5,343 nucleotides of DNA, from the NCBI GenBank assembly GCA_947486675.1, contig CANKUF010000063.1:1-5343 (forward strand), in the 5' to 3' direction. Position numbers and translations under genes: made by a program. This document shows positions 1 to 5,342 of this stretch, piece after piece. The notes under the pieces are model-generated. The model was given only the letters and a program-made list of their open reading frames with translations. It searched no databases and was not told where the DNA came from. Numbering within the stretch: position 1 is the first letter of the stretch; each line of letters starts with the position of its first letter. The DNA is from Acidimicrobiaceae bacterium (lineage in GTDB: Bacteria > Actinomycetota > Acidimicrobiia > Acidimicrobiales > Ilumatobacteraceae).

Positions 1-614
1 ACCTTGCATCATGCGACCTCGTCATTGAGTCAATCGTTGAAGAACTTGCACCAAAGCAAGCCCTATTCAAAGAACTTGACACCATTGTGAAGCCAGATGC
101 AATTTTGGCAACAAACACCAGCACGCCCGCAGTTGTGAAAATGGCAGAAGCAACGAATCGCCCAGACAAAGTGTGCGGCATCCACTTCTTTAACCCTGCA
201 GTGCTCATGCCTCTTGTTGAAGTAATTCGCCCAATTACCGCGAGCGACGAGACCATTGCTCGCGCGAACGCTTTTGTTGCAGCATGCAAGAAAGAACCGG
301 TGCAGGTGCTTGACCGTGCAGGATTCATTGTGAACGCCTTGCTCTTCCCTTACCTCAACAACGCAGTCAAAATGCTTGAGGCTGGAACTGCAAACATGGA
401 AGACATTGATACGGCAATGAAGGGTGGCTGCAACTTCCCAATGGGACCATTCGCACTGCTCGACCTTGTTGGACTTGATACATCGGTGTCAATCCTTGAC
501 GCGTTGTATGCAGAGTTCAAAGATGAAAACTTTGTTCCTGCAAAAACTTTGCGCACATTGTTGGCTGAAGGCAAGCTTGGCCGCAAGACAAAGCAAGGAT
601 TTTTCAGCTACTAA
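1..614 (+). CDS. hbd: 3-hydroxybutyryl-CoA dehydrogenase (3-hydroxyacyl-CoA dehydrogenase family), 5'-truncated by window edge
   Basis: NAD(P)-dependent enzyme interconverting acetoacetyl-CoA and (S)-3-hydroxybutyryl-CoA in the cytoplasm. The reading frame is open from base 3, so the gene begins before the window and most of its N-terminal nucleotide-binding fold is missing; the in-frame GTG at 87 is internal. The family's catalytic residues are all visible: Ser in ATNTS (120-122), His in GIHFFNP (183-185), Glu in LVEVI (219-221) and Asn in GFIVN (333-335). Their spacings of 21, 12 and 38 residues equal those of the human enzyme (Ser137, His158, Glu170, Asn208). The C-terminal helical domain follows, with FPMGPFALLDLVGLD and the typical ending GRKTKQGFFSY. 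It is followed after 5 bases by aat. Family assignment is secure; substrate is less so, since PaaH/FadB2-type enzymes look the same. The ecm gene two positions downstream favours a C4-CoA role in the ethylmalonyl-CoA pathway (inference). Confidence 0.93.
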   Translation, partial: LASCDLVIESIVEELAPKQALFKELDTIVKPDAILATNTSTPAVVKMAEATNRPDKVCGIHFFNPAVLMPLVEVIRPITASDETIARANAFVAACKKEPVQVLDRAGFIVNALLFPYLNNAVKMLEAGTANMEDIDTAMKGGCNFPMGPFALLDLVGLDTSVSILDALYAEFKDENFVPAKTLRTLLAEGKLGRKTKQGFFSY

Positions 615-619
615 ACCTC

Positions 620-1285
620 ATGTGGAACAACACACCTCAGTTACTTGACGAGTGTCGTTGGAAATTTCCACCATCGAAGGAATGGCCAAAGAGCGATCTC
701 GTTGGTCGCGGTGCAGACCTGCAGCCAGAAACACTGATTCACGCATACATGAATGGCGTGTTCCCCATGTCGTCAGAACTTGCACTCGGCGAAGATGACG
801 TTGCTTGGTGGTCGCCGTTATTGCGCGGAATCATTCCACTAGATGGATTACGCGTAACGCGATCAATGCGTCGCAGTCAGCGCAAATTCCACATCAAAAT
901 TGATACGTGCTTTGAACGCGTAATGCGCGGCTGCGCCTCCCCCGAACGACCGGGTGGGTGGATAAATGAGCGATTCATTGCTGCATACGTTGATCTACAC
1001 AAACTTGGGTGGGCACACAGCGTTGAAGTGTTCGACGAAAACGAAGTACTCGTAGGTGGACTGTACGGGGTGCGCGTCGGCCGACTATTCGCAGGTGAAT
1101 CCATGTTTCACCTCGTGCGAGATGCTTCAAAAGTGGCGCTGATGCACTTGGTAGACACCATGAACCGCGACGGCATGACACTGCTTGATGTGCAGTGGCT
1201 AACCCCACATCTGGAGTCGCTTGGAGCGGTGGAAATTCCTCGCTCCCAGTATCTCCATCGTCTTTCAGTGGCCCTCAACCCGTAA
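620..1285 (+). CDS. aat: Leucyl/phenylalanyl-tRNA-protein transferase
   Basis: Cytoplasmic enzyme that transfers Leu or Phe from aminoacyl-tRNA to proteins with N-terminal Arg or Lys, marking them for ClpS-dependent degradation (N-degron pathway). The 221-residue length fits the family. Visible landmarks: DLVGRGADL (26-34) with the following YxxGxFPM (43-50), WWSP (63-66), RSMRR (81-85), GCASP (104-108), AHSVEV (132-137), GGLYG (146-150), AGESMF (158-163), LLDVQWL (188-194) and SLGAVEIPRSQYL (200-212). Glu160 and Gln192 correspond to E. coli Glu156 and Gln188, with identical spacing of 32. The ATG lies 5 bases after the upstream stop and has no Shine-Dalgarno sequence, so translation is probably coupled to the upstream gene. 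The protein start agrees with the family, whose conserved region begins near residue 14. Its placement between two acyl-CoA enzymes has no obvious functional logic. Confidence 0.96.
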   Translation: MWNNTPQLLDECRWKFPPSKEWPKSDLVGRGADLQPETLIHAYMNGVFPMSSELALGEDDVAWWSPLLRGIIPLDGLRVTRSMRRSQRKFHIKIDTCFERVMRGCASPERPGGWINERFIAAYVDLHKLGWAHSVEVFDENEVLVGGLYGVRVGRLFAGESMFHLVRDASKVALMHLVDTMNRDGMTLLDVQWLTPHLESLGAVEIPRSQYLHRLSVALNP

Positions 1286-1288
1286 CCT
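1283..1288 (+). promoter_or_regulatory. Possible -10 box of a leaderless promoter for ecm
   Basis: TAACCT matches the actinobacterial -10 pattern TAnnnT and ends 6 bases before the ecm ATG at 1295, the spacing expected when transcription starts at the A of the start codon. It overlaps the aat stop codon (1283-1285). No convincing -35 element is seen about 17 bases upstream. The same hexamer precedes the glycerate kinase ATG. The box is short and could be chance; if real, ecm has its own promoter in addition to read-through from hbd-aat. Confidence 0.35.
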
Positions 1289-1294
1289 TTATTT

Positions 1295-3250
1295 ATGGCC
1301 AATCGTCGCGACGAACCCTGGTTGATGCGCACCTATTCGGGTCACTCCACCGCTGCAGCATCGAACGAGTTATACCGAATGAACCTGGCAAAGGGCCAGA
1401 CGGGTTTGTCCATCGCCTTCGATCTCCCTACCCAAACGGGTTACGACCCTGACCACATTTTGGCCCGCGGTGAAGTTGGCAAAGTTGGCGTGCCAGTTGC
1501 ACACCTTGGTCACATGCGCACGTTGTTGAATGGAATTCCACCTGCAGACATGAATACGTCAATGACGATCAATGCACCTGCCGCTTGGTTGCTTGCCCTG
1601 TACGTGGCAAACGCACAAGAACAAGGTGCGGTCACCTCGCAACTTCGAGGTACTACTCAAAATGACATTTTGAAGGAATACCTCTCGCGTGGAACGTTCA
1701 TTTTCCCACCGGCTGCATCGCGTCGAATCATCGTTGACATGATCGTGTGGTGCTCGCAGAATGCTCCGAAGTGGAACCCCATGAACGTGTGCTCGTATCA
1801 CTTGCAAGAAGTGGGTGCTACACCTGTTCAGGAAATCGCCTTTTCACTAGCAAATGCCATTGACATTCTTGATGCAGTTCGAGCTAGCGGAAAAGTAAGC
1901 GACGAACAGTTCCCACAAGTATTTGCTTCAATTTCGTTTTTTGTAAACGCCGGTATCCGCTTTGTTGAAGAAGTGTGCAAAATGCGCGCATTCACAGAAC
2001 TGTGGGACCGCATTGGTCTTGAGCGATACGGCATTACCGACGAACGCGCTCGGCGCTTCCGTTATGGCGTTCAGGTGAACTCACTTGGGCTCACCGAAGC
2101 GCAACCAGAGAACAACATTCAACGCATTGTGTTGGAAATGTTGGCCGTCACGCTGTCAAAGTCGGCGCGTGCACGAAGTGTGCAATTGCCCGCATGGAAT
2201 GAAGCACTCGGTCTTCCTCGCCCATGGGACCAACAGTGGTCGCTGCGCATGCAACAAGTACTTGCATTCGAAACCGACTTACTTGAGTACGAAGACATCT
2301 TTACTGGTTCGCATGTCATAGAAGCCCGAACTGCCGAACTTCGCGACGCTGCGTGGCAAGAAATGAGCGAGATCGTCGAAATGGGCGGAGCATTTGATGC
2401 TGTTGACTCGTTGAAGGGTCGCTTGGTGTCCTCCATGGCAGAGCGCACACGTCGAATTGAAACCGGTGAACAAACCGTTGTGGGTGTGAATCGATTTACG
2501 GAATCCACCGACTCTCCGCTCAGTGGTGCCGACAACATTTTGAAAGTGGATCATCGCGTTGAACAGCAATTGATTGACGATGTAGCTGCATGGCGTGCAG
2601 CACGAAACCAAACATCTGTTGATGCAGCACTGGCAGCACTCCGCACGGCCGCCGAAACGGGCACCAACATCATGGATGCATCTGTTGAGTTGGCTAAAGC
2701 TGGTGGAACCACTGGTGAATGGGGCGAAGTGCTTCGCCAAGTATTTGGTGAATACCGCGCGCCTACCGGCGTTGGCGCTGCTGCTGGCCGTCGCACCACC
2801 GAACTTGCCGGCGTTGCTGAATTTGTGCGCACTATTCCAGGCGGGCCACCGAAGTTTTTGGTTGCAAAGCCTGGCTTAGATGGACATTCGAGCGGTGCTG
2901 AACAGATCGCCGTTGCCGCACGCGATTCGGGAATGGAAGTGGTCTACTCGGGCATTCGCTTAACGCCTGCTCAAATTGCTGCATCAGCACGTGACGAAGA
3001 CCCAGATGTCGTTGGTCTTTCCATCTTGTCTGGCTCACACTTGCAACTTGTTCCCGATGTGATTGCCGAACTCGCTGCAGTCGGAGTTACCGCGCCAGTC
3101 GTGCTTGGTGGAATTATTCCAGAGTCAGATCGCAGTAACTTGCTTGCCAATGGCGTCACCGCTATTTACACTCCTAAAGATTTTGACATTGCACGCATCA
3201 TGCGAGATATCGCTGAAATTGCCGCAACGTATCGCAAGTCGCAAAAATAA
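1295..3250 (+). CDS. ecm: Ethylmalonyl-CoA mutase (MeaA type), adenosylcobalamin-dependent
   Basis: Radical B12 mutase predicted to convert (2R)-ethylmalonyl-CoA to (2S)-methylsuccinyl-CoA in the ethylmalonyl-CoA pathway. The 651-residue single chain has a catalytic barrel (about 8-400), a linker, and a C-terminal B12 domain (about 518-645). Landmarks are RTYSGHSTAAASNELYR (12-28), GQTGLSIAFDLPTQTGYD (34-51), MNTSMTIN (86-93), KEYLSRGT (127-134) and NPMNVCSYHLQEVGATP (161-177). The B12 domain carries the full DxHxxG motif at 529-534 (GLDGHSSG), with His531 as lower axial ligand, then SILSGSH (576-582) and VVLGG (602-606). The short N-terminus starting directly at EPWLMRTYSGHST and the all-in-one chain resemble MeaA/Ecm. 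Methylmalonyl-CoA mutase has a longer N-terminus, and isobutyryl-CoA mutase IcmA lacks the B12 domain. The ATG lies 9 bases after aat with no Shine-Dalgarno sequence. The stop abuts the stop of the convergent LysM gene. Exact substrate is inferred from similarity. Confidence 0.9.
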   Translation: MANRRDEPWLMRTYSGHSTAAASNELYRMNLAKGQTGLSIAFDLPTQTGYDPDHILARGEVGKVGVPVAHLGHMRTLLNGIPPADMNTSMTINAPAAWLLALYVANAQEQGAVTSQLRGTTQNDILKEYLSRGTFIFPPAASRRIIVDMIVWCSQNAPKWNPMNVCSYHLQEVGATPVQEIAFSLANAIDILDAVRASGKVSDEQFPQVFASISFFVNAGIRFVEEVCKMRAFTELWDRIGLERYGITDERARRFRYGVQVNSLGLTEAQPENNIQRIVLEMLAVTLSKSARARSVQLPAWNEALGLPRPWDQQWSLRMQQVLAFETDLLEYEDIFTGSHVIEARTAELRDAAWQEMSEIVEMGGAFDAVDSLKGRLVSSMAERTRRIETGEQTVVGVNRFTESTDSPLSGADNILKVDHRVEQQLIDDVAAWRAARNQTSVDAALAALRTAAETGTNIMDASVELAKAGGTTGEWGEVLRQVFGEYRAPTGVGAAAGRRTTELAGVAEFVRTIPGGPPKFLVAKPGLDGHSSGAEQIAVAARDSGMEVVYSGIRLTPAQIAASARDEDPDVVGLSILSGSHLQLVPDVIAELAAVGVTAPVVLGGIIPESDRSNLLANGVTAIYTPKDFDIARIMRDIAEIAATYRKSQK

Positions 3251-3604
3251 TTACGGCAACATTGTTGTCGAGCCCGCAACAGCAACAAATCCTGTAGCGG
3301 CAGGCAACTTCAATACTTGTCCAGCATCAACTCGATCTGGGTTTGTGATGCCATTGATGTTCATCAGCTCGGCCATATTGAGACCAAATCTTTCGGCAAT
3401 GCCAAAGAGCGAATCTCCTGGCTCAACGGTGTAAAACACAGGTTCTTGATAGACCGTCGTCGTCGTTTGAGGAATCGTTGACTCCACCGTGGTGACCACA
3501 GGAATTGAATCGCCACTGTCGCTGCGAGACAGCATGACAGCAATGACGCCACTCAATACTGAGATAACGAGCAGAGACCATTGGAGTCTTCCTCGTAGAT
3601 ACAT
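3251..3604 (-). CDS. Single-pass membrane protein with extracytoplasmic LysM domain
   Basis: Small envelope protein, 117 residues from the start chosen here. It has a short basic N-terminus (MYLRGR), one hydrophobic helix (about 9-25), a Ser/Asp/Thr-rich linker with a TTTT run (about 26-55), and one LysM domain (about 57-101) beginning YTVEPGDSLFGIAERFG and ending with GQVLKLP. LysM domains bind N-acetylglucosamine polymers such as peptidoglycan, so the protein probably tethers to or senses the cell wall; no catalytic domain is present. An in-frame ATG at 3613 would give 120 residues (MTLMYLRG). I prefer the ATG at 3604 because a TAACAT box ends exactly 7 bases before it, mirroring the divergent glycerate kinase start. 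Neither start has a Shine-Dalgarno sequence. The stop (3253-3251) directly abuts the ecm stop, leaving no room for a separate terminator. Specific partner unknown. Confidence 0.85.
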   Translation of the reverse strand: MYLRGRLQWSLLVISVLSGVIAVMLSRSDSGDSIPVVTTVESTIPQTTTTVYQEPVFYTVEPGDSLFGIAERFGLNMAELMNINGITNPDRVDAGQVLKLPAATGFVAVAGSTTMLP

Positions 3605-3611
3605 CAAGGTC

Positions 3612-3617
3612 ATGTTA
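3612..3617 (-). promoter_or_regulatory. Possible -10 box of leaderless promoter for the LysM gene
   Basis: On the - strand TAACAT (TAnnnT type) ends 7 bases before the ATG at 3604. It overlaps the left arm of the inverted repeat at 3614-3633 and the alternative ATG at 3613. No clear -35 is visible. Support comes mainly from its mirror-image relation to the box of the divergent gene. Confidence 0.45.
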
Positions 3618-3633
3618 GGTCGCGCAACCTAAC
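3614..3633. repeat. 20-base inverted repeat in the divergent LysM / glycerate kinase promoter
   Basis: GTTAGGTCGCGCAACCTAAC has perfect 7-base arms (3614-3620 and 3627-3633) around a 6-base spacer. Each arm supplies the TAAC of a TAACNT box reading outward. The centre (3623.5) is also the exact midpoint between the ATG codons at 3604 (-) and 3643 (+). It may be simply two mirrored -10 elements, an operator for a dimeric regulator covering both promoters, or both. The sequence does not identify a regulator. Confidence 0.6.
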
Positions 3634-3635
3634 CT
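3630..3635 (+). promoter_or_regulatory. Possible -10 box of leaderless promoter for glycerate kinase
   Basis: TAACCT (TAnnnT type) ends 7 bases before the ATG at 3643, so transcription could begin at the start codon. It overlaps the right arm of the inverted repeat. A -35 for this box would fall near 3607-3612, inside the 5' end of the LysM gene region, and no good match is present there. GAGG at 3638-3641 is only one base from the ATG, too close to serve as a Shine-Dalgarno sequence. Confidence 0.45.
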
Positions 3636-3642
3636 ATGAGGC

Positions 3643-4629
3643 ATGCGTGTACTTGCAGCCGTCGATAAATTTCGAGGAACCGCAACGGCGGCTCAAGTCG
3701 CTGCATCCATTGGTCATGCTTGTTGGGAAAACGGACATGAATGCATCGAACTACCAATTGCCGATGGTGGCGAAGGAACGCTTGAAGTTCTTGGTGGACC
3801 AAACCGCACGAATCGCGTAACGAACCCTCTTGGCCAACCCGTAAATGCGCAATGGCGCCTGTCTCGCGACCTTGCAGTAATTGAAATGGCACGCGCTTCG
3901 GGCCTCAGTTTGGTTGGAGGAAAGGCGAACAACGATGTCATCGCAGCATCGACAATTGGCACTGGAGAACTCATTGACACTGCACTCAATGACGGCGCAA
4001 AGCGCATCATCGTGTGTGTTGGAGGCTCCGCAACTGTGGATGGAGGCCTCGGTGCCATTCGCGCCATTAAGTCTGCGGCGCGCTTGCGCGGTGTGGAATT
4101 TCTTGTGGCTTGCGACGTACGCGCAAAGTTCACCGATGCAGCGAAACTTTTTGGCGCTCAGAAAGGTGCAACACCTGCCCAAATTGAATTTCTCACGTCT
4201 CGACTGCACGCACTCGTGCAAACGTACAAAGACGAATTCGGTATTGATGTTTCAGAAATTGAAGGTGCCGGTGCTGCTGGCGGTCTTGCTGGTGGTCTTG
4301 CAGCACTCGGCGCAAAACTTGTGCCTGGTTTTGACATCGTTGCCGATGAAGTTGGACTCCATGAACACATCAATAACTGCGACATGGTGATCACGGGCGA
4401 AGGCTTTCTTGACGAGGAAAGCTTCAACGGCAAAGTCGTTGGTGGCGTTCAGCAATTAGCGATGAAGGCCGGTAAGCCTGTGTTCGTTATTTGCGGCGAT
4501 GCTCAATCGGATCAACGATCACGAATTGAAGCAATCAGTTTGGTGGAGTCATTCGGCCAGGAAGCAGCTATGGAACAAACGTTGACTTGTATTGAAAAAG
4601 CAGCTCGCGAAATACTCGCGAAAAATTAA
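3643..4629 (+). CDS. Glycerate kinase (GlxK/GarK family), short form
   Basis: Cytoplasmic kinase phosphorylating D-glycerate with ATP; characterised family members make 2-phosphoglycerate, which enters lower glycolysis. Family landmarks run in order: AAVDKFRGT (5-13, the SFKG-like start), ADGGEGT (40-46), AVIEMARASGLSLV (78-91), GTGEL (106-110), VGGSATVDGG (126-135), VACDV (155-159), FGAQKGATPAQ (170-180), GAGAAGGLAGGL (208-219) and TGEGFLD (251-257). At 328 residues it is about 40-50 shorter than typical members. Most of the difference lies between GGSATVDGGLGA and VACDV, where the usual Gly-rich insert is reduced to about 15 residues. All recognised motifs remain, so I regard it as a compact subfamily rather than a damaged gene. 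The start is fixed by the N-terminal motif. It is divergent from the LysM gene and convergent with the LytR_C gene, whose stop touches its own. Whether the product is 2- or 3-phosphoglycerate cannot be read directly. Confidence 0.93.
   Translation: MRVLAAVDKFRGTATAAQVAASIGHACWENGHECIELPIADGGEGTLEVLGGPNRTNRVTNPLGQPVNAQWRLSRDLAVIEMARASGLSLVGGKANNDVIAASTIGTGELIDTALNDGAKRIIVCVGGSATVDGGLGAIRAIKSAARLRGVEFLVACDVRAKFTDAAKLFGAQKGATPAQIEFLTSRLHALVQTYKDEFGIDVSEIEGAGAAGGLAGGLAALGAKLVPGFDIVADEVGLHEHINNCDMVITGEGFLDEESFNGKVVGGVQQLAMKAGKPVFVICGDAQSDQRSRIEAISLVESFGQEAAMEQTLTCIEKAAREILAKN
4605..4621 (-). terminator. Weak terminator-like hairpin for the LytR_C gene, inside the glycerate kinase 3' end
   Basis: TCGCGA at 4605-4610 and again at 4616-4621 can pair around the loop AATAC. 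Read on the - strand, downstream of the LytR_C stop, the 6-base stem is followed after 5 bases by a run of five T (4599-4595). It lies wholly within the last codons of glycerate kinase. The stem is short and the T run is offset, so termination is only a possibility; on the + strand the hairpin is followed by A-rich sequence and would not act as a terminator. Confidence 0.25.
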
Positions 4630-5190
4630 TCAGCCTGCAGGAAGTGGTTTGCCAGCAAGGTCTGTGCCGAGCAAAATCAACACGCTTGCCTCACCAATGT
4701 TTCCAGTTTCCGTTGGAATTGGAGTTGGCATTGGAGCCGTTGCAACACCGCCAAGCGTTGTAGCAACAAGTGCTGCTGCTCCCTCGCTACCTGGGTTGAA
4801 ATACACAACAGTTGCAGTTTGTTTAATCGTTGCAGCATCGGTGTTGATTGCTGGTTGGACGATGAACCCACGACCTTGAAGCTGTGTTGTGAGGTCGCCT
4901 GCGCTACCCGACACTTTTGAAGCATTAGCAATTTGCACCTTGAATGCCGTGAGCGGCAACGTCGTTTCAGTAACGACTACATCGACAGGGACAGTGTCAG
5001 TAACCACGGTTTCACTTGTTGCTGGATCGACCGGTATTTCGGAACTTGACGAATCACTGCCACCGATGTCGCGCAAAATGAGGAAGCCGAGCAATACGGC
5101 AACTGCTGCCACAACAATTGACATGGTTGAGTTGAGACTTGAACCGTTGGAACCTGCTCCACGGCGGGGGCGACGTGCGTTTTGACTCAT
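4630..5190 (-). CDS. Membrane-anchored LytR C-terminal (LytR_C) domain protein
   Basis: Predicted envelope protein of 186 residues. A basic, Ser/Gly-rich cytoplasmic N-terminus (1-22, with RRPRR at 6-10) is followed by one membrane helix (about 24-39). Then come an acidic Ser/Thr/Val-rich linker (about 42-80, with SSSS, TVVTDTV and VVVTETT) and a LytR_C domain (about 82-177). Domain landmarks are FKVQIANASKVSGSAGDLTT (83-102), LQGRGF (104-109), TVVYFNPGSEGAAALVATTL (127-146) and ASVLILLGTDLAG (168-180). The domain is common at the C-terminus of actinobacterial LytR-CpsA-Psr wall-polymer ligases and also occurs alone on a membrane anchor, as here; its biochemical role is not established. No ligase catalytic domain is present. 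The ATG at 5190 lacks a Shine-Dalgarno sequence but has a TACGGT box 6 bases upstream. The stop TGA (4632-4630) directly abuts the glycerate kinase stop. The tRNA-Thr lies 54 bases upstream on the same strand. Confidence 0.88.
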   Translation of the reverse strand: MSQNARRPRRGAGSNGSSLNSTMSIVVAAVAVLLGFLILRDIGGSDSSSSEIPVDPATSETVVTDTVPVDVVVTETTLPLTAFKVQIANASKVSGSAGDLTTQLQGRGFIVQPAINTDAATIKQTATVVYFNPGSEGAAALVATTLGGVATAPMPTPIPTETGNIGEASVLILLGTDLAGKPLPAG

Positions 5191-5196
5191 ACATTT

Positions 5197-5202
5197 ACCG
5201 TA
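5197..5202 (-). promoter_or_regulatory. Possible -10 box of leaderless promoter for the LytR_C gene
   Basis: On the - strand TACGGT (TAnnnT type) ends 6 bases before the ATG at 5190, fitting a leaderless start. No clear -35 is found 17-18 bases further upstream; that region holds part of the inverted repeat at 5215-5239. Chance occurrence is possible. Confidence 0.35.
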
Positions 5203-5214
5203 CCCGTATTGGGC

Positions 5215-5239
5215 ATACCGATTGAGTCATGGTCGGTAT
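5215..5239. repeat. Inverted repeat between tRNA-Thr and the LytR_C gene
   Basis: ATACCGA (5215-5221) and TCGGTAT (5233-5239) are perfect 7-base complements around an 11-base spacer. On the - strand the hairpin would begin about 6 bases after the tRNA 3' end and lie about 12 bases upstream of the putative -10 of the LytR_C gene. There is no T run after it, so it is not a standard terminator. It could help define the tRNA 3' end or be a regulator site for the downstream gene; neither is shown. Confidence 0.4.
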
Positions 5240-5244
5240 TTCAG

Positions 5245-5316
5245 AGCCGGGTGTGGGAATTGAACCCACGACCTACCGCTTACAAGGCGGTTGCTCTGCC
5301 CCTGAGCTAACCCGGC
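5245..5316 (-). tRNA. tRNA-Thr (anticodon UGU)
   Basis: A full cloverleaf folds on the - strand. The acceptor stem is GCCGGGT/ACCCGGC, the D stem GCTC/GAGC with a short loop, the anticodon stem ACCGC/GCGGT with loop CTTGTAA, the variable loop AGGTC, and the T stem GTGGG/CCCAC with loop TTCAATT. All stems pair without mismatch. The anticodon TGT (5284-5282) reads ACA and other ACN codons. The discriminator base is T (5245), followed by CTGA, so CCA is not encoded and must be added by the CCA-adding enzyme. U73 with no encoded CCA fits actinobacterial tRNA-Thr as I recall it. The mature length to the discriminator is 72 bases. Confidence 0.96.
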
Positions 5317-5342
5317 GTATTCATTGAGCGCCTCAATGATAC
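5317..5342. repeat. Hairpin-forming inverted repeat directly upstream of tRNA-Thr
   Basis: TCATTGAG (5321-5328) and CTCAATGA (5332-5339) pair perfectly around a CGC loop. With T5320 bulged, GTA (5317-5319) also pairs with TAC (5340-5342). The structure ends right at the tRNA 5' end and runs to the window edge. No T run follows on either visible side. It may be the hairpin of a terminator for a gene outside the window, or a processing or regulatory site. The cut-off prevents a choice. Confidence 0.45.

Noticed and set aside
2119..2740. Long antisense open frames on the - strand inside ecm (2119-2538 and 2279-2740)
   Set aside because: The + strand frame encodes an intact, motif-complete B12 mutase across the region. 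The antisense translations are Ser/Arg/Cys-rich low-similarity sequence typical of shadow frames and match no family I recognise.
3215..3290. Possible terminator hairpins at the ecm / LysM junction (TTGCCG with CGGCAA; TTGTTG with CAACAA)
   Set aside because: Arms are only 6 bases with long loops, and no T run follows on either strand.
3063..3434. + strand open frame running from the end of ecm into the LysM gene
   Set aside because: It overlaps the B12 domain of ecm and the LysM domain on the other strand, both clearly real, so it is a shadow frame.
3638..3641. GAGG before the glycerate kinase ATG as a Shine-Dalgarno site
   Set aside because: Only one base separates it from the ATG, well short of the usual 5-9 bases.
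3714..4221. Antisense open frames opposite glycerate kinase (3714-4133 and 3751-4221)
   Set aside because: They lie fully within the motif-complete glycerate kinase and show no recognisable domain or start signal.
4592..5185. + strand open frames over the LytR_C gene (4592-4879 and 4889-5185)
   Set aside because: They are the reverse complement of a coherent membrane helix, linker and LytR_C domain on the - strand; their own translations have no domain.
5181..5230. Similar ATGAGTCAA and ATGACTCAA strings at and upstream of the LytR_C start
   Set aside because: Short, imperfect, and a similar string occurs within coding sequence near base 23, so it is best explained by chance.
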